DNA of 36,494 nucleotides from a virus. Both the position numbers and the translations under genes were made by a program. Positions 16,366 to 24,998 of this stretch are shown here, piece by piece; the stretch's first letter is position 1; every line of letters starts with the position of its first letter. Where the stretch lies: positions 1 to 36,494 of the IMG/VR virus record IMGVR_UViG_3300003322_000770; one strand, 5' to 3'. The notes beneath the pieces are model-generated. The model was not told the DNA's origin. It made no database searches and worked only from the letters and a program-made list of their open reading frames with translations.

Positions 16366-16626
16366 CTATTTTATCCCGTGGATCTTTTTGTACAAATTGA
16401 TCCCGTATGTTTTGTCTTCGAGTTCTCGGGGTTCGATGTAATATATGATATAAGGGGCTGCTTTGATCGTGCCGTCTTCTTTAATATAATTACAAATACG
16501 GAGAAGATCGTCGCTATCCATTCTTTCAGGAAGTTCTATTCGTCCGGCATCTATCCACCATTGGATGTCGTCGATCATTTCAATTGCCTCTTTGGGGATT
16601 TGTTTGATGCTTATAAATTTTTCCAT
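16366..16626 (-). CDS. Hypothetical protein, 86 residues
   Basis: A small acidic protein with a helical N-terminus (KFISIKQIPKEAIEMIDDIQWW) and beta strands (APYIIYYIEPREL). No family is recognised. It ends one base before the ATG of the broken gene and starts 9 bases after the stop of the 71-residue gene. Confidence 0.6.
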   Translation of the reverse strand: MEKFISIKQIPKEAIEMIDDIQWWIDAGRIELPERMDSDDLLRICNYIKEDGTIKAAPYIIYYIEPRELEDKTYGINLYKKIHGIK

Positions 16627-16635
16627 AATAAATCC

Positions 16636-16851
16636 TTAAATATAATCTATAGCGATAAGAGTTCTTACTAACCCGTCCTGGACAGCTCTTTTTAAAATCG
16701 CTTTGGATAAAAAGATTCGAACCTTACCATTTTTCATTCGGGCGTAATATTTATTTTTACTTCGTATTAATCTTATATAATACGCCCCTGAGATAATTTC
16801 TACCCCAATAAGAACTCCGTTTTTCTGAAATTTGTGTAGTTCATATTCCAT
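16636..16851 (-). CDS. Hypothetical basic protein, 71 residues
   Basis: First gene behind the promoter at 16886-16914. The product is basic and beta-rich (VLIGVEIISGAYYIRLIRSK) with a C-terminal helix (SKAILKRAVQDGLVRTL). No good Shine-Dalgarno site precedes the ATG, and the predicted leader is under 30 bases. A small nucleic-acid-binding protein would fit the charge, but this is a guess. Confidence 0.6.
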   Translation of the reverse strand: MEYELHKFQKNGVLIGVEIISGAYYIRLIRSKNKYYARMKNGKVRIFLSKAILKRAVQDGLVRTLIAIDYI

Positions 16852-16885
16852 AATTTAAAAATGTAAAGGTCGTTTCGTTACTTTG

Positions 16886-16914
16886 TATATACTATAAAAC
16901 CCGGAATAAGTCAA
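16886..16914 (-). promoter_or_regulatory. Sigma70-type promoter, leftward
   Basis: On the - strand TTGACT (16909-16914) is followed after exactly 17 bases by TATATA (16886-16891). The sequence upstream is very AT-rich and could act as an UP element. It would drive the small-gene cluster 16851 to 12929, in which nearly every gene is coupled to the next. Confidence 0.65.
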
Positions 16915-16961
16915 TCTCTATTTTTCAATTATTTTCAAAAAATAGAAAAATTTTAATTATT

Positions 16962-17687
16962 TTACGGTGTTACCTCTTCAATTTCTTCTATCGTTTTATA
17001 TACTAAATCATGAAGCGCGTCGTTATACTTTTCAGGTAGTAAAAAAGGATCAGATTTTGAAACCGCCCTGTATGTCCTATAGCTACGAACCGGACGATAC
17101 TCATTAACCGCTTTTAAAATTTGAGGCTTTAAAAAATCAGGAAAATTTTTTGACGCTTTTAAATTTTTTGTAAATCGTGTAAGGAACTCAGTCGCCCAAT
17201 CAATTTTTTTATTTTTTAATAAATCATGGTCTAAATTGTTAAACGCGGAAAAAATTGAACTGGATTTTTCTTTATCGAAAGAATTTTCATGGGTTAACAT
17301 GTATAATGCCTCAGGTGTCACTTTATTAGGTAAAAACTGCCAATTATAATCCCCGCAATGCTTACAATTTATTTTTAATGTATACGCATTCCCTGATTTA
17401 GTAAATCGTTTACAACTACCACAAAAAATTTTAGCGTCGTTTAAATCTATTTTTTGTTTACGGTCTTTTGTTTCCCAGAAAGCGCGTAAAGTGGCTTTCC
17501 TAAGAGCAATTAAAGATTTAACCTTTCGGTTTTGAATAAGTTCTAAAAGGGTCGTAGTAAATTCTTGTCTATCGTCTTCATCTTTAAATTTATGTTTAGC
17601 TATTTGTAAAATATAAATAGCTAAAGAATTCGTAAACTTAAAATCCTCCGCTATAATCTGATCTATAAGTCCTTGATAAATTCCCAT
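16962..17687 (-). CDS. Zinc-finger protein of unknown role next to primase
   Basis: A 241-residue protein with a four-cysteine zinc ribbon: C89-G-S-C92 and C108-K-H-C111, 15 residues apart. The flanks are helical and rich in Lys and Asp. It is coupled to the primase-helicase by a one-base overlap (TAATG) and has a GGAG site. A DNA-binding or replication-accessory role, such as a helicase loader or primase partner, is suggested by context only. It is the last gene before the internal promoter region. Confidence 0.55.
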   Translation of the reverse strand: MGIYQGLIDQIIAEDFKFTNSLAIYILQIAKHKFKDEDDRQEFTTTLLELIQNRKVKSLIALRKATLRAFWETKDRKQKIDLNDAKIFCGSCKRFTKSGNAYTLKINCKHCGDYNWQFLPNKVTPEALYMLTHENSFDKEKSSSIFSAFNNLDHDLLKNKKIDWATEFLTRFTKNLKASKNFPDFLKPQILKAVNEYRPVRSYRTYRAVSKSDPFLLPEKYNDALHDLVYKTIEEIEEVTP

Positions 17688-19867
17688 TACGCGGACTCCG
17701 ATTTTTTAGCTTTCGGTTTTGGAGGCGGGTAATATTTCCAGCCGGCATCTTCTCCGGATCTTTTTTGACGATGTTGAAATCCCCGCGCAAGAAGCCAACG
17801 CGTTACGGCCTTACGGGTTATTGACCCGCGTACTGAAATAGATGCGCACATGTAAGCCGTGTCCATTAAACTTTTAAGCGAAAATTCTTTTTCAAAAATC
17901 GAATCTTCCGACTCATACATATCATCGAGTAGAAGAACGACTTCGGATTTACTTTGTGCTTGCATAAGTAGTTTAGAATCCGTCATAGGGGCGTGCGCAA
18001 AAATATCTAACTCATCTTTACGAGTTTGCAAATATTCTACTATATCCCCAGCGCCTTTTACAAAAGACTCATGTAAAGCTTGGTAGTAGGCAGCGTCTCT
18101 TGGTTTCTCACGGCATTCAACTATATAATATTTCCGGTCGAACATATCGATTAAAAGAGCGCCGATGTTATTCGTCGTTAAAATGAAATTTGTATAATTA
18201 TCCGTTTCGTAGTTACGAGTGAATTTTCCGTTTATCCGTATCTTTGTTTCGGTGATCCAAGTTTTTAGGTGTTCCGTCGCCACGTATTTATCTTGGGTAA
18301 CTTCGTGGAAAAATGTAATTAAATTCGAATCGATAAAATCATTCCAGCCGCTTTTTAGCGCCTGGTTGTCCCCCCGGCTTATATAGCTATGTCCAGTAGG
18401 TGAACGTAATACCGTTTCAAAAAGTTTTTCTAAAGATCCTTTCCCGGTCCCGTGGTGCGGGGAAACGAACACGAGCGCGTGTCGTATTTTTTTCTCTGGG
18501 TAACAGAGAGACACCGCAAAATATTTCTCCAGGTGATCCGCTTCTTCGTCGGTCCGTGTTAAATATTTTAGATGATCCCTAAATCTTTTAACGTGAATTT
18601 TATCCCCTGTCGGCTTTAAAGTACGAAGTCCTGCGAAACTGTTAAAATAAGTTATGTGGTGATCGTCTTCCCAAATCCGTGCGCTCAAGTCTGGTCTAAA
18701 AGACATTTTATCGCAGACTTGAATAAGTCTACTTCCTACTACATAACTTATTTTTATTGGCATTCCTGTCAAAAATGAAAGGGTCGTGGGAATTTGGTCG
18801 GCTTGGTACGCAATAGGTTTTTTTAAATGCCTAAGCGTTGAGTTATCTTGGACGTAAACCCAATCTCTAAGACAGTGACCAATGTGCAGATCGATTCGGA
18901 ATTCTTCTAAGGCGGCCTCTGTCGATTTAGATAAAAACTTCCCAGCCGGACCCGACGCATATTTATAAGCGGAACTTACTTGATGTTCTACAATTTCTTT
19001 TTCTTCCGGGGGGTTACAGTAAAGTTTATTAAATTGCGCCCCTACTTTTAAAGCTTCTTCTTCTTCTAATCCCCAGTCGCGACAACGTATCCCAAAACGG
19101 AAAAGCGCGTTAGATCTTCCAGCCCCCGCTGTAATTATATTTTGCGAGTCTAAGAGAAGATCTTTAATTTCTCTACTCGATAAGGCTTCGCTTACCGGAG
19201 TTTTCTTTTTTCTCTTTTCTGTAGTTTCTACTTTTTTAGCGTCGCCGCCTCCCGCCGCTATTAAGATAAAATCAAAATCTCTTAAATTATATTTCTCCGG
19301 ATTTCCCTCTCGTATCGGCAATTCATAGCCTGGATTTTTCATCCCTTCTTTTATGTGTATTGTCCCAGGACAACGCATTACGGACCCTATGTGGGCCGGA
19401 GCAGGGTCTGCGCCTAAAAGAGTTTGCCCAATTTTTAAAAGCTTAGTAATTTTTTTAGCGTTCGGATCTAATTTACTCGTTATAGGGATCGGCTCTTTAA
19501 AAATATAGTAAATATGGGATCTATCGCCACGACGAAACCAGTAAGTCGGTGTAGGAAAGCCACGATCTTTTAAGTAAGTATGATCGATTCTAAAAGTATC
19601 AAAATCCCAAAAAAGGCATGTAATCATTCGAACATTATTGTCTAAACGTTCTTTACCATATTTCTGGATTGTCCCGGGTTGAAATAGATTCGGTGTGAAA
19701 AAGAGCGTACGATCGGGCTTATGTTGTTTTAGAAAACTCTCTAAATTAGATACATTGATTTGATGCTCTCTATCTGTTTTTAGCTTCTCTGTAAAATAGA
19801 TAATATCTTCGGTAGTTACGCCACCGAAAAGATCTTTAAAGAATTGTAATATATTTTTATCTTGCAC
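17687..19867 (-). CDS. Primase-polymerase / SF3 helicase fusion (D5-like)
   Basis: This 726-residue protein joins two enzymes. Residues 60-200 look like an archaeo-eukaryotic primase domain: the DxD motif in W87-D88-F-D90, a GDRSHIYYIF segment with H117, and MRCPGTIHIK (164-173). Residues about 245-305 match a PriCT linker (RFGIRCRDWG through SSAYKYAS). Residues 450-590 form a D5-like SF3 ATPase: Walker A HHGTGKGS (471-478), Walker B LITFFHEV (516-523), motif C FILTTNN (561-567) and an arginine-finger region DMFDRKYYIVE (574-584). It would unwind and prime phage DNA. The start is GTG, two bases after the stop of a 58-residue gene. The basic end (PPPKPKAKKSESA) may bind DNA. Confidence 0.85.
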   Translation of the reverse strand: MQDKNILQFFKDLFGGVTTEDIIYFTEKLKTDREHQINVSNLESFLKQHKPDRTLFFTPNLFQPGTIQKYGKERLDNNVRMITCLFWDFDTFRIDHTYLKDRGFPTPTYWFRRGDRSHIYYIFKEPIPITSKLDPNAKKITKLLKIGQTLLGADPAPAHIGSVMRCPGTIHIKEGMKNPGYELPIREGNPEKYNLRDFDFILIAAGGGDAKKVETTEKRKKKTPVSEALSSREIKDLLLDSQNIITAGAGRSNALFRFGIRCRDWGLEEEEALKVGAQFNKLYCNPPEEKEIVEHQVSSAYKYASGPAGKFLSKSTEAALEEFRIDLHIGHCLRDWVYVQDNSTLRHLKKPIAYQADQIPTTLSFLTGMPIKISYVVGSRLIQVCDKMSFRPDLSARIWEDDHHITYFNSFAGLRTLKPTGDKIHVKRFRDHLKYLTRTDEEADHLEKYFAVSLCYPEKKIRHALVFVSPHHGTGKGSLEKLFETVLRSPTGHSYISRGDNQALKSGWNDFIDSNLITFFHEVTQDKYVATEHLKTWITETKIRINGKFTRNYETDNYTNFILTTNNIGALLIDMFDRKYYIVECREKPRDAAYYQALHESFVKGAGDIVEYLQTRKDELDIFAHAPMTDSKLLMQAQSKSEVVLLLDDMYESEDSIFEKEFSLKSLMDTAYMCASISVRGSITRKAVTRWLLARGFQHRQKRSGEDAGWKYYPPPKPKAKKSESA

Positions 19868-19869
19868 AA

Positions 19870-20046
19870 TTAAAATCCGTATTTTCTAAGAATGTCTGTA
19901 CAATCCATAGCAAATTGGATTGCGCCGATCCTTGCACGAGTATATAGTTCTTTAACACGCATTCTTTCGTCTACGTCGTCTTGGAACATCTCACATATTC
20001 CGTCAGACGGCTTTTCAAAAATAAGGATGATTCTTTCTTTTTCCAT
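19870..20046 (-). CDS. Hypothetical protein, 58 residues
   Basis: A frame in the gap between the polymerase and the primase. ATG 20046 has an AGGA site that overlaps the polymerase stop region, and TAA 19870-19872 is followed two bases on by the primase GTG. The product is charged (EKERIILIFEKPSDGICEMF) with a C-terminal helix. No family is recognised, but tight packing between two replication genes suggests a real, possibly replication-linked peptide. Confidence 0.6.
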   Translation of the reverse strand: MEKERIILIFEKPSDGICEMFQDDVDERMRVKELYTRARIGAIQFAMDCTDILRKYGF

Positions 20047-20049
20047 TTT

Positions 20050-21999
20050 TCAATCCTGTTTGTAGTAACGATCTAATACAACGCTTTTGGCATTAAAAGG
20101 GCAACCTGGAACAAAGTCTACAGGTTCTTTCATTATCTTATTAATCCATTCCAAGGCCTTCTTTGTTTCTTTTTTAGGAATTTGTGTCACGGCTTCATCG
20201 TGGACCGTAAAAGACACAAAATATTTCTTATGAATTTGTAAAGCTTTATGGAAGAAAACTTCTGTAGCGAGACCTTGGCACATGTTTTCGAAAATACTTG
20301 CCCCCGTGGCGAATTTTCGTCCTCTATAATTATCATAAGAGATCGAATAAGAAGTATATGGGTTACCTGTTTTCTTACTTACTTTAGTTTCCGCATGTGT
20401 TTTTACATTATGGTAGTAAGATTCTCGTCCAGACGGCGAAATAATAACGAGTGTTTCGCCTCGCTTCTCGAATTTATATTTGGAGCTTAGGTTCCGAGCG
20501 TCTACCGGATAACGCATTTTTGCGTATTCTTTCGGATTTAGCACTCTGAAAATCTCTTGCATGATCGCGGAATGAGTAAATCGGATCTCTGGATACATGA
20601 AATGATAGCCGTCGAAAGCTTTTTTGACAAGCGTGTCTTCTATTTCAACCCCAGCCTCTAAAAGGGCCTCATCAAATCTTTCAAGTCCTGCACCGTAGTC
20701 CAAACTTAAAATTGAAACCTTACTGACGTCTCGTAAAATTGGTTTCGGTAAGTTGAGCCTTGTTCCAAAGTCGTTATAGATGTCTAAATTATTTTTAGGG
20801 TCGGCGTCGTACTTTCTAAATAGATCTAAACCTTTTCTGGAATCTGCTATCCAAAGAGCGATTCGTAATTCAATCGCGGAAAGATCCGACGAGCCTATCA
20901 TATAGCCCTTTTCTGGTAAAAGGACGCCACGGGAGAGCGATGATACAATAGCCGGGATTTCGATGTCTGGTTTTTTCTTTAGATTTTTTATTTCCTCAGC
21001 GAAAGTTTTAGGATCTTTCTGTTTGATAGGTTTTCTAAAATTTTGGATTTGGACGTTTCGACCCGCGGGACGGCCGGTATGCGCGCCATGATAAATATAA
21101 AAATCGTGGATTGTTTCATCCACTAAGGACGCTTCGATTGAATCAAGTTTTTTGTATGCGTTACTTGTTAAAGCTTCTCTAAGCTTTAACATTTCTAAAA
21201 AATCTTTAGGGAGGTTCTTATTTTTTATTTTAATTTTTTGTAATACTTTTTTATTGAAAGATGATATTTCTAAATTCCACTTTTCTAATACATAGTCTTT
21301 TAATTTAGGGCTTGTAAGTAGTGACGTTTTAGCACTCGCTCCCGTGCCATATTCTTTTATAGATCTTTGAAAAAGCCTTTCTCGTGCGTCTCTTACAATT
21401 CTAAGCAGCTCTTTTGTAGCAGCCTTATCCACTCGAATACCTCGAATAAGTTCGTCACTTATCATTTGATAAATTTCTTTATCGACACCTTTTAAAGGGG
21501 GCAAAGTTTTATGGACTTTACGAAGTAGCTCAACGTCTTGTTTACAATATTTTAAAATTAGCTTATAGTCTTCTTTTGGTATATCGACAACCTTATAATA
21601 TTTCGCTAAAGCTTTTTTGCCTTCCTCGTCTTTGCCCGCAAATCCTAATACTTTAGAAATATCGTCAAGGGCGGCGGGAAGAGAAAGCCTCCTACAAACT
21701 GCGCTCGTATCTTCCCAGTTATAGAAATCAAAAATTGGACTTTTGCCATCGTCGAAAAGAGCTTTAATAACTGTAAAATCGAAAAGTGCATTATGTGCGA
21801 CAAACGTCCCTTTAAACTTTTTTATTTCGTCAGGGAGTTTTTTCGGCCATTCGAGGATTTGGACTTTTGTTTTATCAATCGCAAACCCGAGCATCGTGAT
21901 TCGAACGTCCGATCCCGGCGCGTACGCATAATGGTGAACACCGCGTTTTTTAAGATCGTGGTTTGATTGCGACTCTATATCTATGTAGCAGTAATTCAT
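20050..21999 (-). CDS. Family A DNA polymerase with DEDDy exonuclease
   Basis: A 649-residue replicative or repair polymerase. The exonuclease carries D7-I-E9 (Exo I), AHNALFDF (68-75, D74) and Y151-C-K-Q-D155 (DEDDy Exo III). The polymerase carries a TGR region at 308-310, motif A D372-L-S-A-I-E-L-R, motif B around R423, K427 and Y435-G, and motif C VHDE (H600, D601, E602). Motif A begins DLS where E. coli Pol I has DYS. There is no 5' nuclease domain, as usual for phage versions. Position after the SSB and helicase genes and before the primase fusion places it in the phage replisome. Its ATG overlaps the upstream stop as ATGA. Confidence 0.92.
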   Translation of the reverse strand: MNYCYIDIESQSNHDLKKRGVHHYAYAPGSDVRITMLGFAIDKTKVQILEWPKKLPDEIKKFKGTFVAHNALFDFTVIKALFDDGKSPIFDFYNWEDTSAVCRRLSLPAALDDISKVLGFAGKDEEGKKALAKYYKVVDIPKEDYKLILKYCKQDVELLRKVHKTLPPLKGVDKEIYQMISDELIRGIRVDKAATKELLRIVRDARERLFQRSIKEYGTGASAKTSLLTSPKLKDYVLEKWNLEISSFNKKVLQKIKIKNKNLPKDFLEMLKLREALTSNAYKKLDSIEASLVDETIHDFYIYHGAHTGRPAGRNVQIQNFRKPIKQKDPKTFAEEIKNLKKKPDIEIPAIVSSLSRGVLLPEKGYMIGSSDLSAIELRIALWIADSRKGLDLFRKYDADPKNNLDIYNDFGTRLNLPKPILRDVSKVSILSLDYGAGLERFDEALLEAGVEIEDTLVKKAFDGYHFMYPEIRFTHSAIMQEIFRVLNPKEYAKMRYPVDARNLSSKYKFEKRGETLVIISPSGRESYYHNVKTHAETKVSKKTGNPYTSYSISYDNYRGRKFATGASIFENMCQGLATEVFFHKALQIHKKYFVSFTVHDEAVTQIPKKETKKALEWINKIMKEPVDFVPGCPFNAKSVVLDRYYKQD

Positions 22000-22196
22000 A
22001 AAATATTTGGACGCTTTTCAAGAGTAGAAGATATTGGAGTATTTAGATTTGCGTTTTCGATGAGACCTGTTTTAGACCTCCAAACGTCGTCATTGCATAA
22101 AACAGGTTTATCTTGGAACCAAAACCAAGATCCGTCTCCGTCCATCGCTACATAATTGGCCCATTCAGGGGCGTTTTTCCAATTGGGTTTTTCCAT
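21996..22196 (-). CDS. Hypothetical Trp-rich protein, 66 residues
   Basis: The N-terminal half (NWKNAPEWANYVAMDGDGSW) has the pattern of tryptophans around a DGDG turn that recurs in many small phage proteins of unknown function. It has an AGGTTATAAT leader and an ATGA overlap with the polymerase. No catalytic residues are apparent. Confidence 0.65.
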   Translation of the reverse strand: MEKPNWKNAPEWANYVAMDGDGSWFWFQDKPVLCNDDVWRSKTGLIENANLNTPISSTLEKRPNIL

Positions 22197-22213
22197 ATTA
22201 TAACCTATTTATA

Positions 22214-23026
22214 TCATTTTTGAAATGGCGCTGGGGAACGGGGTGGATGTCTTTTAGGTTCGAAAAGTTTTATAAGCGGCTTTTCGACAGACGCAGGAAT
22301 GTCTTTAGGAACTTCAAATATTTCTTGGGTTTCTATAGGCGAAACTTCGGTTTCTTTTAGTTCCTCTTTTGCCCCGTTTTCAGATTTAAGTTTATGTAAG
22401 AAAGATGGAATAGCATCCGTGTCAAAACCAGATTCTCCGCTTATCTCTTCACCATTTTTAAATTTGTACCAGTCTCCCGCGAGCCTATGAGATACCGTGT
22501 AAGTGAGAATCGGAACACAAAATCCTAATACGAGAGCACCAAGAATAAAAACCACGATCTCGGATTGTCTGAGCGTCTTAGATTCTCCGACCGATAAAAC
22601 TTTTTCGACTCGGGCATTATGCTTCTTAATCTCTAAAACTTGCGCATCGTGGTTCTTATCGTAGTTTTTTAGACATTCTGCTTTTCCTTCTCCAGTCCCT
22701 CGACAAACTTGTGGATTATATTGTGGGAGCGGTAGAATTTTTTCACCTTCCGCATTCACTTTCTTAATCGTAGAAACTTGTAAGTCTTCGTAAGGTTGTA
22801 AAAAAGAAGCAAGGGAAAGAAATACACAAACTATAGTCGCAAAAATAGAAGCATTTCGCATATTAAAAAGGGCTAAATAAAGAACTACGATAACAGATAC
22901 CGCTGCACTCGCAGCCCCCGCTTCATACGATCCGGTTTGTACTTTGAAAAATTCAGTGAGACGAAAACCTTCCGCAAGCGCTAAGATAGCCAACATGACT
23001 ATGTGGAAAAAAATGTTAATTTTCAT
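22214..23026 (-). CDS. Four-TM membrane protein, 270 residues
   Basis: Hydrophobic segments at about residues 5-20, 38-55, 60-78 and 155-178 predict four membrane spans. Between spans 3 and 4 lies an approximately 75-residue charged loop with two cysteines (NPQVCRGTGEGKAECLKN) that could form a disulphide outside the membrane. The cytoplasmic C-terminal tail (about residues 190-270) is acidic, then Pro/Lys-rich. It has no lysis context and sits among replication genes. Anchoring replication to the membrane or superinfection exclusion are possible, but neither is shown. Confidence 0.6.
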   Translation of the reverse strand: MKINIFFHIVMLAILALAEGFRLTEFFKVQTGSYEAGAASAAVSVIVVLYLALFNMRNASIFATIVCVFLSLASFLQPYEDLQVSTIKKVNAEGEKILPLPQYNPQVCRGTGEGKAECLKNYDKNHDAQVLEIKKHNARVEKVLSVGESKTLRQSEIVVFILGALVLGFCVPILTYTVSHRLAGDWYKFKNGEEISGESGFDTDAIPSFLHKLKSENGAKEELKETEVSPIETQEIFEVPKDIPASVEKPLIKLFEPKRHPPRSPAPFQK

Positions 23027-23240
23027 TAGGAGACCCTTCTTTTAAAATTCTGCATAGTTCGCTCAAGAATAAAATTTTTCTTGGACGATTATTTATGCAG
23101 GACATTAAAATAAAATGTCGTCTTAAAATATTATAATCATTAATCTTTTCATATTGGAAAAATAGAAATAAGTAATAACCATTATAAAAAAGTTTACGAC
23201 CATGTTTTATTGTAGCAAGATTCCGTTTAACTTTATTCAT
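23016..23240 (-). CDS. Small basic protein, paralogue A (74 residues)
   Basis: A basic, aromatic protein starting MNKVKRN. It shares a layout with the 67-residue protein encoded at 23409-23612: the same MNKxKRN start, an aromatic segment ending QYxK, and an (I/F)LKEG(S/T) end. It overlaps the membrane-protein gene by 11 bases. The function is unknown; duplication of a small gene around a third one is the likely origin. Confidence 0.55.
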   Translation of the reverse strand: MNKVKRNLATIKHGRKLFYNGYYLFLFFQYEKINDYNILRRHFILMSCINNRPRKILFLSELCRILKEGSPNEN

Positions 23241-23253
23241 TTGATAGACCTTT

Positions 23254-23412
23254 TTATTTTTCCCTTTGCTCTCTGCATTTTTGCATAAGACTTTCGAAAC
23301 TTATTTCTTCTTTAACAGTTTCGCTATTTGATTTTACTTCTCTTTTATAAAGAACCGTTCGAGACTTTTGATTCGAATTTGCGAGATCTAAATAAGCGTT
23401 TCCGATTTTCAT
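23254..23412 (-). CDS. Small charged protein, 52 residues
   Basis: A frame between the two paralogues. ATG 23412 overlaps the upstream stop as ATGA and the TAA is at 23254-23256. The product starts MKIGNAYLDLANSNQ and has a highly charged helical C-terminal half (SETVKEEISFESLMQKCREQ). No family is recognised. Confidence 0.55.
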   Translation of the reverse strand: MKIGNAYLDLANSNQKSRTVLYKREVKSNSETVKEEISFESLMQKCREQREK

Positions 23413-23612
23413 AAAGATAAAGTCCCTTCTTTTAAAAATTTACGAACTACATTTAAACGAACTCTTTCTATTTGAAGATTTGTCCATCCAAAAGGAGTGG
23501 ATAGATGAAAGTGTTTAGTTTTTCCGTATTGGACGAATCTAAGGAACTTATGATTTAGGTATATAGATTTTTCATTCCGTAAAGCTTTAGCATTTCGTTT
23601 AGTCTTATTCAT
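23409..23612 (-). CDS. Small basic protein, paralogue B (67 residues)
   Basis: Starts MNKTKRN and ends FLKEGTLSL, matching paralogue A in start, end and an inner RFVQYGKT segment. The ATG overlaps the helicase stop region by four bases. The strong positive charge and aromatic content suggest nucleic acid or ribosome contact, but this is a guess. Confidence 0.55.
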   Translation of the reverse strand: MNKTKRNAKALRNEKSIYLNHKFLRFVQYGKTKHFHLSTPFGWTNLQIERVRLNVVRKFLKEGTLSL

Positions 23613-24997
23613 ATTCCAAACGCTCCTTCTATAATATCACTTTTTTCTAATATTAATTCCCAGATTCGCCGTTCCACACCGGTTTCGAATCTTGGAAAAT
23701 GGTGTGAAGCTTTCGCCATCCCTTTTCTAAGATTACGGCCTCTTTGTTGGTTCAAAGTTTTCTTTGTCCAATCGTATTCCGCCCAGAGAGAATGAAAATA
23801 AGTATTAAAATTAAAATTTTCACTTATCGCAGTCGTTCCCAATACTACACCTTTTTGCATAGCGTTAGCGCGTTTCACAAATTCTAAACGTTTGCTTGTA
23901 GGAACTTTTCCAGTTATCGCAAGATACGGAATGCCGAGCAATTTTAATTCCTCGGCATATTTTCGCACAACTTCTTTATGGTAGCAAAAAAGAATTATTT
24001 TTCCTTTCGACCTCGGGTCTTTATAAAGTCTTACTAAATAATCAAGAATAAAAGGAACTTTAGCGAAACCTTGCGCCTCTCTGAATCTGGATAAAGCTTC
24101 GAATCCTGGAACTTCTCCTAAAAGTTTAGCAAGTCTTTTAGGACTTACGCTCGCTATATCAATTCCAAGTTCTCCGAGTTTAGCTTCAATATATGAGTCA
24201 CAAAGTTTTAATTCTTCTGGGAGCGGTATGTCCTCAAAATACTCATCCGGGTCAGGCACCCTAAGTTTAGGATCTTTTTCATCGCTATGTTTTTTCCCAA
24301 ATATACAATCCGATAAAGCTTTAGCGAACGCTTTTTTATTACGTAGACCAGACCATTTAGTTCCGAAAGGAGTAGTTTCTTTTTTAGCGGACCACTCATC
24401 TAAATAGTTATAATAACCGTATTTTGTTAAAGGATGATTTATCGCTTTTAAAAAAGGATAAATATCTGTAATAGCTCCGACAATCGGAGTTGCCGTCATA
24501 AAGAAAAAATTTTTACATCTCGTTAAAAGCGCAAAAACGGCATATGCTTGTAAAACGTAGTCTTTATCCTCGGCGTGCGCAATAGAGAAAGTTTTTAAAT
24601 TAAAGAAATTTAATGTATCTTTTTTCTTCATTAAGCCTTTAACTCTGTGCGCCTCATCAACTATGATAAAATCGTATTCACCTTGCATAAGAGTTTTAAA
24701 AATATGCGGATTTATAATTTGGCTATACGGTTCGATAAGAAGTCGTCTTTTTCCTTTACGTTGAACTTCTTTGTTCCAGTCCTCTAAAACTTGGGCGGCC
24801 GCCCCCGCGGCGCAAATATAAAGGATTCGACCAGTATCGAGTGTTTGTCGACAGGCGAGTTCAAAACCTTGATTAGATTTTCCAAAACCCGTGACGTCTT
24901 TATTCATCGCCCCCTTGTATTTATTTAAAACTTTTTCAGCGAAAACTACATTTTCAAGCTGGGTTTCGGAAATTTTATCAACGAATTTTCCAGGCAT
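23609..24997 (-). CDS. SNF2-like superfamily 2 helicase / DNA translocase
   Basis: Counted from ATG 24997 (462 residues); an in-frame TTG six codons earlier is a weaker choice. Motif I is DVTGFGKS (34-41), like the DEMGLGKT of SNF2 enzymes. Motif II is D114-E-A-H117, motif III contains TATP (168-171), motif V GTTAISENFNF, and motif VI QQRGRNLR (417-424). Both RecA-like domains are present. The protein is at the short end of the family and has no HNH or finger domain. It follows a VRR-NUC-like nuclease gene, as in many phages, suggesting a nuclease-helicase pair for recombination, fork repair or host DNA attack. Confidence 0.85.
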   Translation of the reverse strand: MPGKFVDKISETQLENVVFAEKVLNKYKGAMNKDVTGFGKSNQGFELACRQTLDTGRILYICAAGAAAQVLEDWNKEVQRKGKRRLLIEPYSQIINPHIFKTLMQGEYDFIIVDEAHRVKGLMKKKDTLNFFNLKTFSIAHAEDKDYVLQAYAVFALLTRCKNFFFMTATPIVGAITDIYPFLKAINHPLTKYGYYNYLDEWSAKKETTPFGTKWSGLRNKKAFAKALSDCIFGKKHSDEKDPKLRVPDPDEYFEDIPLPEELKLCDSYIEAKLGELGIDIASVSPKRLAKLLGEVPGFEALSRFREAQGFAKVPFILDYLVRLYKDPRSKGKIILFCYHKEVVRKYAEELKLLGIPYLAITGKVPTSKRLEFVKRANAMQKGVVLGTTAISENFNFNTYFHSLWAEYDWTKKTLNQQRGRNLRKGMAKASHHFPRFETGVERRIWELILEKSDIIEGAFGI

Positions 24998-24998
24998 A

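Noticed and set aside
16363-16671. 102-codon + strand frame opposite the small genes
   Set aside because: It is antisense to two well-packed - strand genes and lacks a ribosome binding site.
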